Shown here one piece after another: positions 25,483 through 34,556 of a DNA stretch of 64,000 bases. The translations under genes and the position numbers were made by a program. The stretch is from Lentisphaeria bacterium. Its GTDB lineage: Bacteria > Verrucomicrobiota > Lentisphaeria > Victivallales > UBA1829. The notes under the pieces were generated by a model. The model saw nothing but the letters and a program-made list of their open reading frames with translations, was not told the DNA's origin and searched no databases. Numbering within the stretch: position 1 is the first letter of the stretch; each line of letters opens with the position of its first letter. The stretch is taken from the NCBI GenBank assembly GCA_017456805.1, contig JAFTIQ010000004.1, forward strand, positions 62,001 through 126,000, written 5' to 3'.

Positions 25483-26813
25483 AACGGATCGGCAGAAATG
25501 AAGATATGACCGGTGCGGAAACGGCGATTCGCAATGCCGTATTTCCGGCGCCGTTTGCTGCCGGTTTGGAATTCAGTGCGCCTGCGCGCGGACCCTGGAA
25601 CATTGTTCATACTGGGATGCTGATCCCGGAATCGCATCAGATTTTTATCTGTGCCCGTGGATGTTTGCGGGGCGTGATCCTCACCGCTGCGGAAATGAAT
25701 GCCATGAACCGGATGTCATGGGTCTCTCTGGAAGAAAATGATTTTTTCACCGGCAGAATGGAAAATGATGCGGTGGAACGGTGCAGTCATATTTTGAGTC
25801 AGATGCCGGAGAAACCGAAGGCGGTTCTTTTGTTTATCAGCTGTGTTCAGCTTTTTACCGGGTTTGATTTTGATCTGGTTCTGGATCAGCTGCGGGCGCA
25901 GTTCCCGGAAATCGATTTTATTGATTGTTACATGCATCCGACTATGAGGAAGAGCGGTTTGACCCCTGATCAACTCATGCGTCAGCAATTATTTGCGCCC
26001 TTGAAGCCGGTTCCGGCGAATCCCCGATCCGTTGCGATCCTCGGCAATGATTTGACAACGGATCCGGAAAGTTATCTTTGCAGAACGATTACCGGGAATG
26101 GATTTGAGCTGCAGGATATCACTCTTTGCCCGGATTATCAGGCGTATCAGAAAATCGGGGAAAGTTCTCTGATGATTGCCACATATCCCCCCGCGAAAGC
26201 CGGTGCGGAACATCTTGCAAAACGGCTCGGCAGAAAGTTCCTCTATCTTCCGATCAGTTATTCTTATAACGAAATTATTGAGGAGCAAAATCTTCTTGCT
26301 GAAGCACTTGGGATTCCTCCGGATGATCCGTCATTGCGCGTTGCCGCCGCAGAAAAAGCTCTGGCAAAGGCAAAAGAAATCATCGGAGATATGGCGATAG
26401 AGATTGATTATACTGCCGCGCCGCGTCCTTTGGGATTGGCCCGGCTGCTGCTGGATCACGGCTTCCGTGTGAAACGCGTTTATGCAGATGTGTTTATCGG
26501 AGAGGAAAAGGAAGCGTTTGATGATTTGCAGCGCCGTTATCCGGATTTGATTTTAACTGCCACGGTTCATGCAAAGATGAGGTTTGCCGGGAAGGGGAGC
26601 CGGGGAAATGAACCGGTTCTTGCGATCGGAGAAAAAGCCGCATATTTCAGCGGAAGCCGTCATTTCGTGAATATGATTGCCGGCGGCGGAGGTCATGGCT
26701 TTGAGGGGATCATCGGTTTGACCGAACGGATGATCGATGCGTTTCAGAATGAAAAAGATACAGAAAAAATCATTCAGCTCAAAGGGCTTGGATGTGAAAG
26801 CTGCCTGATATGA
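25476..26813 (+). CDS. NifD-like nitrogenase component 1 subunit, module 1
   Basis: A 445-residue component 1-type protein. The N-terminal part has WNIVHTGMLIPESHQIFICARGCLRGV with C59 and C63, and C123 lies in FISCVQLFTGFDFD, which matches the third P-cluster Cys position of NifD (ECPIGLIGDDI type). No Cys corresponds to the FeMo-cofactor ligand C275 of Azotobacter NifD. Near the end, H396 and H407 in RHFVNMIAGGGGHGFEG sit where NifD has its MHSWDY...YHGYDG histidines. The protein finishes with an unusual CESC tail (C440, C443). It is not a standard nitrogenase; substrate unknown. Confidence 0.85.
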   Translation: MLKRIGRNEDMTGAETAIRNAVFPAPFAAGLEFSAPARGPWNIVHTGMLIPESHQIFICARGCLRGVILTAAEMNAMNRMSWVSLEENDFFTGRMENDAVERCSHILSQMPEKPKAVLLFISCVQLFTGFDFDLVLDQLRAQFPEIDFIDCYMHPTMRKSGLTPDQLMRQQLFAPLKPVPANPRSVAILGNDLTTDPESYLCRTITGNGFELQDITLCPDYQAYQKIGESSLMIATYPPAKAGAEHLAKRLGRKFLYLPISYSYNEIIEEQNLLAEALGIPPDDPSLRVAAAEKALAKAKEIIGDMAIEIDYTAAPRPLGLARLLLDHGFRVKRVYADVFIGEEKEAFDDLQRRYPDLILTATVHAKMRFAGKGSRGNEPVLAIGEKAAYFSGSRHFVNMIAGGGGHGFEGIIGLTERMIDAFQNEKDTEKIIQLKGLGCESCLI

Positions 26814-27955
26814 AACAGACTGCCAGAATCATTTCAATTTATGCGTCAGATACAGCTGGAATCTGTTCCATGCTGTATGAACTGGGCGGAATGACAATTG
26901 TTCACGATGCCTCCGGGTGCAATTCAACGTATTCGACTCATGATGAACCCCGCTGGTATCAGCATGACAGTATGATCTATATTTCCGCATTGACAGAAAC
27001 CGATGCCATTTTGGGAAATGATGCCCGGCTGATCGACGATATCGTCAGAGCTGCAAGTGAACTGCATCCGCGTTTTATTGCGCTTTGCGGTTCTCCCATG
27101 CCGCTGATGATCGGCACAGATTTTGATGCTCTTGCGGAAGAACTGGAACGAAAGACCGGATTGCCCGTGTTTGGGTTTCATACGAATGGGATGAACAGTT
27201 ATCTTGATGGTGCATCTCATGCGCTTTGCGCTTATCTGGAACGGTTTGCAGAAGATCGGGGCAGAGAGAAACGCTGCGTGAATATCATCGGCGCAACGCC
27301 CCTTGATTTTTCTCTGAACGGTTCTGTGGGAGCGATCCGGGCGTGGCTGCGGGAAAATGATTTTACAGTCAGTTCCTGTATGGCAATGGAGAGTGATCCG
27401 GAAGAGATTGCCGGTGCAGGACGTGCCAGTGTAAATCTTGTGGTATCCTCCTGCGGCATTGCGGCAGCGGAGTATTTACAGAAACGTTTTGCGACTCCAT
27501 GGGTTTCCGGGATTCCCTTTGGGAAAGGTTTTTCCAGGGAGCTCTTGAAGGCATTGAACGAGGCTGAAAAAACGGGTGAGAACAGGTTTCCTCATTTGGA
27601 TCGGCATGTACCGGAGCAGGGGGGCGTTTCTGTTGTTGGCGAGAGTATTGCGGCATCATCTTTTGCTGCTGCGCTTGAGCTGGATTGCGGAATTCCTGCC
27701 CGGGTTTTGTGTCCGGAATGTCTTCAGCCCGCCCAAATAACCGGCATGGACCGGGTGATTGATTGTGAAGATTCGATGGCGAACGCCTTTTCGGAATCGG
27801 AAATCGTGGTTGCGGATCCATTATTTGAACCGATTTGTCCTGCCGGAGTCAGATTTATCCGGCGTCCTCATGAAGCATTTTCCGGCAGATGCTTTTCCAG
27901 GGAGAACTTGAATGATATTTGCCGGGAATTGAAACGGGAGATGTTGGGATTATGA
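26810..27955 (+). CDS. NifK-like nitrogenase component 1 subunit, module 1
   Basis: A 381-residue component 1 protein, shorter than NifK. C19 ([13 protein letters not shown]), C37 ([19 protein letters not shown]) and C93 ([18 protein letters not shown]) have the order and spacing of the three P-cluster Cys of NifK (70, 95, 153), so an interface cluster with the NifD-like partner is likely. The rest has repeated Rossmann-like strands ([25 protein letters not shown]). ATGA overlap with the NifD-like gene upstream and the NifH-like gene downstream. Confidence 0.85.
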   Translation: MKQTARIISIYASDTAGICSMLYELGGMTIVHDASGCNSTYSTHDEPRWYQHDSMIYISALTETDAILGNDARLIDDIVRAASELHPRFIALCGSPMPLMIGTDFDALAEELERKTGLPVFGFHTNGMNSYLDGASHALCAYLERFAEDRGREKRCVNIIGATPLDFSLNGSVGAIRAWLRENDFTVSSCMAMESDPEEIAGAGRASVNLVVSSCGIAAAEYLQKRFATPWVSGIPFGKGFSRELLKALNEAEKTGENRFPHLDRHVPEQGGVSVVGESIAASSFAAALELDCGIPARVLCPECLQPAQITGMDRVIDCEDSMANAFSESEIVVADPLFEPICPAGVRFIRRPHEAFSGRCFSRENLNDICRELKREMLGL

Positions 27956-28707
27956 TCAAGATAGCGATTTACGGAAAAGGCGGGATCGGGAAGTCCACTG
28001 TGACCTCCAACCTTGCGGCAGCGTTTGCGCGTCTCGGGAAGAAAGTGATTCAGATCGGCTGTGATCCGAAGGCGGATTCCACCATCAATCTGCTGAATGG
28101 AAATCCTGTTATGCCGGTGATGAATTATCTCCGGGAATATGATAAGGAACCGGAATCGATCGCAGAGATCGCCAAAGAAGGATTCGGCGGGATCCTCTGT
28201 ATTGAAACCGGGGGACCGACGCCCGGACTCGGCTGTGCCGGACGGGGGATCATTACCACATTCAGTCTGCTGGAAGATTTGAAATTATTCGAAGTTTATA
28301 AGCCGGATGTTGTCCTTTATGACGTTCTCGGGGATGTCGTTTGCGGGGGCTTTGCCGCACCCATCCGGGAGAATTATGCGGATCATGTGCTGATTGTAAC
28401 TTCCGGTGAAAAAATGGCACTTTATGCGGCAAATAATATCAACAGTGCAGTTCAGAATTTTGCGGACCGTGCGTATGCCAAAGTGTTCGGCCTTGTCTTG
28501 AACCGGCGGAGTGTGGAAAAAGAAGAGGAAAAAGTCCGTGCGTTTGCCGATGCCAACGGATTGAAGATTGTGGCGGATATTCCCCGGAGCAATGATATCA
28601 TCCATTGGGAAGATCAAGGGAAAACAGTTGTGGAAGGAGCTCCGGAATTGCCTGTCAGCCAACAGTTTCTTGCATTGGCGGGAAAATTTCTCCATGAGGA
28701 AAAATGA
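27952..28707 (+). CDS. NifH-like iron protein, module 2
   Basis: A 251-residue paralogue of the first NifH-like protein with intact P-loop GKGGIGKST (8-16), C95 in PGLGCAGRG and C131 in [11 protein letters not shown]. The ATG at 27952 overlaps the previous stop as ATGA; an in-frame start at 27919 would overlap more and lacks the family N-terminus. Two different reductases in one operon suggest each serves its own component 1 pair, or that one acts in cofactor assembly as NifH does for NifEN. Which is which cannot be read from sequence. Confidence 0.92.
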   Translation: MIKIAIYGKGGIGKSTVTSNLAAAFARLGKKVIQIGCDPKADSTINLLNGNPVMPVMNYLREYDKEPESIAEIAKEGFGGILCIETGGPTPGLGCAGRGIITTFSLLEDLKLFEVYKPDVVLYDVLGDVVCGGFAAPIRENYADHVLIVTSGEKMALYAANNINSAVQNFADRAYAKVFGLVLNRRSVEKEEEKVRAFADANGLKIVADIPRSNDIIHWEDQGKTVVEGAPELPVSQQFLALAGKFLHEEK

Positions 28708-30008
28708 CGATGGGAAAAGAGGCTTATTTTATTACAGCAAGAGATCTTGCCGCATTGGGAAAGAATCAGATTCCCTCCGAATTGGTATCTGCAACGCATC
28801 TGATTTACAGTTCTCCAGCGACACTTGCGTTCAATTCCCCCGGGGCTCAGGGGTTCGGTGTAAAACGGGCAGGCTTGGCGGTCCCGGGATCTGTCATGCT
28901 GCTGGTCGCTCCCAGATGCTGCGGAAGAAACACCTCTGCGCTGGGAACTGATGGGGCTTACGCGGACCGGTTTTTCTATCTGCTGCTGGATGATACAGAT
29001 ATTGTGACAGGCAGACATCTGATGAGGATCCCGGATGCTGTCAAAGAGGTTTGTGAATCCTGCGGGACGTTTCCGAGCGCAGTGATGATTTGTATTACCT
29101 GTGTGGATGCTCTTCTTGGAACGGATATGGACCGGGTGTGCCGGAAGGCTTCCGAGCGCGCCGGTGTTCCTGTTGTGCCCTGTTATATGTATGCGCTCAC
29201 ACGGGAAGGGCGGGTTCCGCCTATGACATCTGTCCGGAAAAGTGTTTATTCTCTCCTGAAGAAACAGCCGAAAAAGCCGGAATCTGTTAACTTGCTGGGA
29301 TATTTTTCTCCGCTGCGGGATGACAGTGAACTCTATCACCTGCTCAAACAGGGCGGGATCAAAACGATCCGGGAGATCTCCCGCTGCAAAGATTTTGCAG
29401 AATATCAGGCAATGTCGGAAGCGAATTTCAATCTTGTTCTGAATCCGGAAGCCCGTTATGCTGCGCTGGATCTGGAACAGCGGCTGGAGATCCCGTTCAT
29501 TGAATTGGCAAGAGTCTATCAGATTGAAAAAATCAGAAATCAGTACCGTCTTCTTGCCCAGGCTGCGGGATTGGTATTTGATGATCAGCCTTATTATCAG
29601 GAGGCGGAATCGGAGGTCAAAGCGTGTTTGGAATCCTTCGGGGCTCTGAAATTTTCCGTCGGAGAATGGTGCAATGCAGATCCCTTTGAATTATCGCTCT
29701 CCCTTCTGAGATACGGGTTCCAAGTGAAAGAGATTTTCGGAACAGTCGGAAGCGGAAATTTTGTTTTTATCAAACGGATTGCTGAACTCAGCCCGGAAAC
29801 GAAGATCTATTCCAATCTTTCGCCCTCGATGATCTCTTACCGTGAACAGGAAAAACCGGATTTTGTCATCGGTCAGGATGCAATGTATTATCATCCGCAA
29901 GTGCCGGGATTGCGCTGGAACGGAGAGGCACAGCCCTTCGGATATTCCGGAGTGACAGCTCTGTTCCGTGAAATTTCAAAGGTTTTGAAAGGGGGATCCG
30001 GAAAATGA
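28704..30008 (+). CDS. NifD-like nitrogenase component 1 subunit, module 2
   Basis: A 434-residue paralogue of the module 1 NifD-like protein, but clearly divergent. It has an adjacent Cys pair C72-C73 (VAPRCCGRN) where module 1 has CARGC, and C133 in [13 protein letters not shown] matching the third cluster Cys, with an extra C130. The C-terminal glycine/His segment of module 1 is replaced by [13 protein letters not shown] with no His, and the CESC tail is absent. It starts with an ATGA overlap; the ATG six bases further is an alternative. Likely partner of the following NifK-like protein. Confidence 0.8.
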   Translation: MTMGKEAYFITARDLAALGKNQIPSELVSATHLIYSSPATLAFNSPGAQGFGVKRAGLAVPGSVMLLVAPRCCGRNTSALGTDGAYADRFFYLLLDDTDIVTGRHLMRIPDAVKEVCESCGTFPSAVMICITCVDALLGTDMDRVCRKASERAGVPVVPCYMYALTREGRVPPMTSVRKSVYSLLKKQPKKPESVNLLGYFSPLRDDSELYHLLKQGGIKTIREISRCKDFAEYQAMSEANFNLVLNPEARYAALDLEQRLEIPFIELARVYQIEKIRNQYRLLAQAAGLVFDDQPYYQEAESEVKACLESFGALKFSVGEWCNADPFELSLSLLRYGFQVKEIFGTVGSGNFVFIKRIAELSPETKIYSNLSPSMISYREQEKPDFVIGQDAMYYHPQVPGLRWNGEAQPFGYSGVTALFREISKVLKGGSGK

Positions 30009-31051
30009 AAATGTTATTGAAACGCTTATCTCCATTTGCGCCGGATCATTCCGGAGCAGTGTCTGTTTTGTTTGAACTTGGCGGCTTGATCGTGATTTGC
30101 GATGCCGGTGGATGCACCGGGAATATTTGCGGTTTCGATGAACCCCGCTGGTTTACCTCAAAATGTGCCTTGTTCAGTGCGGCTCTGCGGGATATGGATG
30201 CGATTCTGGGGCGGGATGAATATCTTGTCCGGAAATGTGCCTCTGCATTGGAGGATACGGGTTCTGACTTTACCGCGCTGATTTCCACTCCTGTTCCTGC
30301 CGTGATTGCAACCGATTTCAAGGCGTTGAAACGGATGGTGGAACGGAGAACCGGAAAACCGGTAATTGCTGTCCCTGCCGCCGGGACCGGGCTTTATGAT
30401 GCCGGAGCGGAATTTGCTTATCTGGAATTGATGAAAACCTTTGCGGTGGAATCCTTTGCAGTAGAATCCGGAAGAGCCGGTATTCTGGGAGTGACCCCTC
30501 TTGATTTCAGCCGGACAGATGCCGGACTTGCTGTTGCGGAAAAATTTTATGCTTCCGGTTGGAAAAAAGTGTTCTGCTATGGAATGGGGGCAGGGTTGGA
30601 AACGATCCGGACCGCTTCGGCTGCCGAGAAAAATTTTGTTGTTTCCCCATCCGGGCTGGCAGCTGCGGAATATTTGAAACAGAAGTTCGGAACACCTTAT
30701 GAAGTGATGTGCCCGTACCTGCCGGAATCACTGGAAAAAGAGCTGGAATCTTTGCAGGGGAAACGGGTTTTTGTGATCCATCAGCAGTTTGCGGCAAATG
30801 AGATCCGCCGCAGAGTCGGGGAGAATGTGACAGTCGGTTCCTTCTTCCGGATGGAAAAAGCGTTTATGAGACCGGAAGATATTGCGTTTTCCGGCGAGGA
30901 GCACTTCCTGAGTTATTTTGAAGAACATCACTGCGATGTTGTGATCGGGGATCCGAAATTCCGGAGATTGGTTGCCGGGAAGTGTGAACGGTTCATTCCG
31001 TTCTGTCATTTTGCGGTTTCCGGACAGCTTGAGGAGGGGCATAGCTTATGA
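30005..31051 (+). CDS. NifK-like nitrogenase component 1 subunit, module 2
   Basis: A 348-residue paralogue of the module 1 NifK-like protein, recognised by VLFELGGLIVICDAGGC and GFDEPRWF (about 21-50). Of the three P-cluster-type Cys of module 1 only C37 remains: position 19 is Val (SGAVS) and the third is Ile-Ser (ALISTPVP). New Cys C32 and C42 flank C37. So the interface cluster must be different or absent. Overlaps hypF as ATGA, so translation passes directly from nitrogenase-like to Hyp genes. Confidence 0.8.
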   Translation: MKMLLKRLSPFAPDHSGAVSVLFELGGLIVICDAGGCTGNICGFDEPRWFTSKCALFSAALRDMDAILGRDEYLVRKCASALEDTGSDFTALISTPVPAVIATDFKALKRMVERRTGKPVIAVPAAGTGLYDAGAEFAYLELMKTFAVESFAVESGRAGILGVTPLDFSRTDAGLAVAEKFYASGWKKVFCYGMGAGLETIRTASAAEKNFVVSPSGLAAAEYLKQKFGTPYEVMCPYLPESLEKELESLQGKRVFVIHQQFAANEIRRRVGENVTVGSFFRMEKAFMRPEDIAFSGEEHFLSYFEEHHCDVVIGDPKFRRLVAGKCERFIPFCHFAVSGQLEEGHSL

Positions 31052-33324
31052 GAGAAACGGATTTGATCCGTGTTTACGGCATCGTTCAGGGCGTTGGTTT
31101 CCGACCGTTTACAGATCGGCTGGCAGCGCGTTTTTCCCTGAACGGAAGTGTTGCCAATAAGGGGTCTTATGTGGAGATCCATCTTCAGGGAGCTCCTGAG
31201 CAGCGCCGTGAATTTCTCTCAGCTCTTGAGTTGGAAGCCCCGCCGAGATCCGCCATTTTGCGGGTGGATGTCAAGACCGTAATGGAGCCGGAATATACAG
31301 GGTTTGAGATCATCGAAAGCGAAAAGGAAACCGGCGCGATCTTTGTCTCGCCGGATATCGCAACCTGTCCGTTGTGCAAACAGGAATTGTTTGATCCGGA
31401 AAACCGGAGATATTTGCACCCCTTCATCAACTGTACTGCCTGCGGTCCCCGGCTGACGATTCTTGAATCCATGCCTTATGACCGGGAACGGACTACGATG
31501 AAGGAATTTCCCATGTGTCCGGAGTGTGCCGGAGAATATGATTCCCCCGGGAGCCGCCGTTATGATGCACAGCCGGTGTGCTGCAATGATTGCGGTCCGG
31601 AGGTTTATCTTGTGGGAAGAACTGAACGCGGGGCTGAGGCAATCCGGATCGCAAAACAGGCGATTCTTGACGGCAAAGTCCTGGCTGTCAAAGGAATCGG
31701 CGGTTTCCATCTGTGCTGCAATGCCTTTGACGAAACAGCCGTCATGCGCTTGAGAACCCTCAAACACCGTCCGGTGAAACCCTTTGCTTTGATGATGCGG
31801 GATCTGGAAACGATCAAATCTCATTGTCACGTTCCGGAGCACCTGCTTCCGCTGCTGGATGGACACCAGAAGCCGATCATTCTGTTAAATAAAAAATCGG
31901 AAAGCTCTTTGCCGGAAGCACTTGCGCCTGGAAATCCGAAACTTGGCGTGTTCCTTCCCTATACTCCGCTGCACATGCTGCTGTTTCATCGGGACGGTTT
32001 GGAAATGCCGGAAGCTTTGGTTATGACCAGCGGCAATGTTTCAGGAGCTCCGATCTGCCGTTCAGATGAGGATGCCCTTTCTGAAATCTCCTCTTTCTGT
32101 GATCTGATTCTTTCCCATAACCGGAAAATCCTGCTCCGTGCAGATGATTCTGTGATGGACACCTTCCGGGAAGAACCTTATATGATCCGGCGTTCCCGTG
32201 GCTATGCACCGCTTCCGAAAATGCTTTCCGGCGAATGGCATGGAAAGGTTCTCGGGATCGGCGGAGAACTCAAAAACACCTTTTGTCTGGGGCATGATTC
32301 GCTGTTTTATCTTTCGCCTTATCTTGGCGATATGGAAGATATCCGGACCGTTAATGCCCTGCAGGAATCTGTCAGCCGAATGGAATCGCTGCTCGAAATT
32401 CAGCCTCAGCTGATCGCCTGTGACCTGCATCCGCGTTACCATACAACAGAAGTTGCTGAATCATTCGGGATCCCGGTCATGAAAATACAGCATCATTATG
32501 CCCACATCCTTTCCTGTATGGCTGAGAATGATTTTCACCAGCCGGTCATTGGGGTTTCTTTTGACGGGACCGGATATGGGACCGATGGGACGATCTGGGG
32601 CGGAGAAGTGCTTTATTCTGATTATCAAGGCTTTGAACGGTCTGCACGGATCATGCCGTTCCTTCAGGCAGGCGGAGATGCTTCCGCAAAAGAAGGCTGG
32701 CGGATCGCTGCTGCAATGATCCAATCCCTGTTCCCGGAACGGGCTGCTGAAATTGTGGAAACTCTCGGTATCTGTTCCGGGCAGGAACGGAAAATGATTG
32801 CTCTTATGACAGAAAAACGTTTGAACACTGTCGTGTCCACCAGCTGCGGACGGCTGTTTGATGCGGTCAGCGCGATTCTGGGGCTCTGCCGCCGTTCCTC
32901 TTTTGAGGGCGAAGCTGCTGTGAAATTGCAGTTCGCCGCGGAATCTTCCCCGGATGTTTCTATGGAAAATATTCCGGAGAATATTGTACATGAAGGCATT
33001 TTGACCATGCGGACGGATCTGCTGGTCAGAGAGTTGATCGAACAGCGTCTTTCCGGAGAATCCCCCCGGAGATGCGCCCGGAGGTTCCATGGGAAACTTG
33101 CCGGGATGATCGCTCAAACCTGTGCTCAGCTGCGGGAGCATTATCAATCCAATACCTGTGCTCTGAGCGGTGGAGTGTTTCAGAATACCCTGCTGCTGGA
33201 GGAGACGGTTTCCCGTTTGGAACGGCTTGGTTTTACTGTGTTGAAACATCAGCTTGTTCCGCCGAATGATGGGGGGATTGCTTTGGGGCAGGCGGCTGCA
33301 GCTATGAAAAAATTAAACTCGTAA
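31048..33324 (+). CDS. hypF: Carbamoyltransferase HypF
   Basis: A 758-residue, full-length HypF. Order: acylphosphatase domain (VYGIVQGVGFRPFTDRLA near 9-26), two zinc fingers (CPLC...CTAC about 107-134, CPEC...CNDC about 156-182), a YrdC-like domain (KGIGGFHLCCNA onwards) and a Kae1-like domain with HHYAHI metal ligands near residue 480 and SGGVFQN near the end. It uses carbamoyl phosphate and ATP to carbamoylate the C-terminal Cys of HypE, giving the cyanide of Fe(CN)2CO. It begins with ATGA on the NifK-like gene. Confidence 0.95.
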   Translation: MRETDLIRVYGIVQGVGFRPFTDRLAARFSLNGSVANKGSYVEIHLQGAPEQRREFLSALELEAPPRSAILRVDVKTVMEPEYTGFEIIESEKETGAIFVSPDIATCPLCKQELFDPENRRYLHPFINCTACGPRLTILESMPYDRERTTMKEFPMCPECAGEYDSPGSRRYDAQPVCCNDCGPEVYLVGRTERGAEAIRIAKQAILDGKVLAVKGIGGFHLCCNAFDETAVMRLRTLKHRPVKPFALMMRDLETIKSHCHVPEHLLPLLDGHQKPIILLNKKSESSLPEALAPGNPKLGVFLPYTPLHMLLFHRDGLEMPEALVMTSGNVSGAPICRSDEDALSEISSFCDLILSHNRKILLRADDSVMDTFREEPYMIRRSRGYAPLPKMLSGEWHGKVLGIGGELKNTFCLGHDSLFYLSPYLGDMEDIRTVNALQESVSRMESLLEIQPQLIACDLHPRYHTTEVAESFGIPVMKIQHHYAHILSCMAENDFHQPVIGVSFDGTGYGTDGTIWGGEVLYSDYQGFERSARIMPFLQAGGDASAKEGWRIAAAMIQSLFPERAAEIVETLGICSGQERKMIALMTEKRLNTVVSTSCGRLFDAVSAILGLCRRSSFEGEAAVKLQFAAESSPDVSMENIPENIVHEGILTMRTDLLVRELIEQRLSGESPRRCARRFHGKLAGMIAQTCAQLREHYQSNTCALSGGVFQNTLLLEETVSRLERLGFTVLKHQLVPPNDGGIALGQAAAAMKKLNS

Positions 33325-33336
33325 GGAGAATGAAAT

Positions 33337-33546
33337 ATGTGTGTCGGACTTTCTGCAAAAGTATTACGGATCGAAGATGGAACAGCTTTGATCGATGCCT
33401 CCGGGGCTCAGAGAGAAGTCAGTGCTGATTTGCTGGATGATTTGGAGCCGGGAGATTATGTGATGGTTCATGCCGGGATCGCGATCGCCAAGATCACGGG
33501 AGAAAAAGTAGAGGTGCAGGATGCTGAAAGCAAAGAAAATTGTTGA
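33337..33546 (+). CDS. hypC: Hydrogenase maturation chaperone HypC
   Basis: A 69-residue HypC/HybG/HupF protein. The invariant Cys2 is present in MCVGLSAKV (usually MCLGxPxxV), and VSADLLDDLEPGDYVMVHAGIAIAKI matches the OB-like core. HypC binds iron with HypD and normally carries it to the large hydrogenase subunit; here its client is unknown. It follows hypF by 12 bases with an AAGGAG site, and overlaps hypD by 26 bases. Confidence 0.9.
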   Translation: MCVGLSAKVLRIEDGTALIDASGAQREVSADLLDDLEPGDYVMVHAGIAIAKITGEKVEVQDAESKENC

Positions 33547-34555
33547 ATCGTACACCGGGCGTCCTCTGCGGATCATGGAAGTTTGCGGAACGCATACCCA
33601 TGAGATCTTCCGTCAGGGAATCCGGAAAATCCTGCCGGAGAATATCAAACTGATCTCCGGACCGGGCTGTCCTGTCTGTGTGACCCCTGTAGGGTACATT
33701 GATAAAGCGATTGCGCTGGCATTGAGGGAAAATACAGTGATCTGTACCTTTGGCGATCTGATCCGGGTTCCCGGAACGGAGATGAGTCTTGCCGGGGCAA
33801 GAGCAAAAGGCGCGGAACTGAAAGCTGTTTATTCGCCCATGGATGCACTCAAACTGGCAGAAGAAAATCCGGAAAAACAAGTGATCTTTTTATCTGTCGG
33901 ATTTGAAACGACCGTTCCCGGATCCTGTCTGGCTGTCAAAAAAGCAAAAAAGAAAAATGTTGCCAATTTTTCTCTTCTGACTGCCAATAAAACCATGCCT
34001 ATGGCATACAATGCGCTGCAAAACAGTGCAGATGCATTCCTTTTTCCCGGACATGTGAGTGTGATCACCGGAACAAAATTATATGAAGATCTGCGGGAAA
34101 AAGGGATCTCCGGTGTTGTTGCCGGGTTTACAGCAGAAGAGGTTTTAACCGCCCTGGCAGTGATCATTCAGGAATCAGAAAAAGGAAAGCCCTTCTTCCG
34201 GAATTGCTATCCCTCGGTGGTGAAAGAGGAGGGAAATCCTCTGGCTGTTCAAGTGACAAATGAAGTCATGGAGGCATGTGATTCCGAATGGAGAGGGCTC
34301 GGCGTGATTCCCCAATCCGGCTTGAAGCTCCGGGCAGAATATCAGGAATTTGATGCGGAACTCCGTTTTGCACTTCCGCCGATGGATGGCAGAGGAAATC
34401 CTGCCTGCCGCTGCGGGGAGATCCTGCGCGGGGATTGCTGTCCGAAAGATTGCCCGCTGTTCGGAAAAGTTTGTACCCCGCTGAACCCTGTCGGGGCATG
34501 TATGGTTTCCGGAGAGGGAACCTGTTCTGCTTACTACCAATATGGAGATCTTTGA
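33521..34555 (+). CDS. hypD: Fe(CN)2CO assembly protein HypD
   Basis: A 344-residue HypD with the family motifs: MEVCGTHTHEIFRQG near 19-33, GPGCPVCVTP near 47-56, SVGFETTVPG near 127-136, and the C-terminal 4Fe-4S cysteines in CRCGE...CCPKDCPLF...C. HypD with HypC is the scaffold on which cyanide and CO ligands are put on iron. The ATG at 33521 lies within hypC, a common overlap. Confidence 0.95.
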   Translation: MLKAKKIVESYTGRPLRIMEVCGTHTHEIFRQGIRKILPENIKLISGPGCPVCVTPVGYIDKAIALALRENTVICTFGDLIRVPGTEMSLAGARAKGAELKAVYSPMDALKLAEENPEKQVIFLSVGFETTVPGSCLAVKKAKKKNVANFSLLTANKTMPMAYNALQNSADAFLFPGHVSVITGTKLYEDLREKGISGVVAGFTAEEVLTALAVIIQESEKGKPFFRNCYPSVVKEEGNPLAVQVTNEVMEACDSEWRGLGVIPQSGLKLRAEYQEFDAELRFALPPMDGRGNPACRCGEILRGDCCPKDCPLFGKVCTPLNPVGACMVSGEGTCSAYYQYGDL

Positions 34556-34556
34556 T

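Noticed and set aside
24721..31051. True molybdenum nitrogenase, or chlorophyll-type (ChlLNB/BchXYZ) or CfbCD reductases
   Set aside because: The D proteins lack the FeMo-cofactor Cys and there is no nifB, nifE/N or nifV nearby. No tetrapyrrole genes are linked and the K proteins are much shorter, so I kept only the neutral nitrogenase-like label.
34542..34556. Earlier ATG for hypE at 34542
   Set aside because: It has no good ribosome site, while the ATG at 34557 has GGAG at 9 bases and gives the normal HypE N-terminus.
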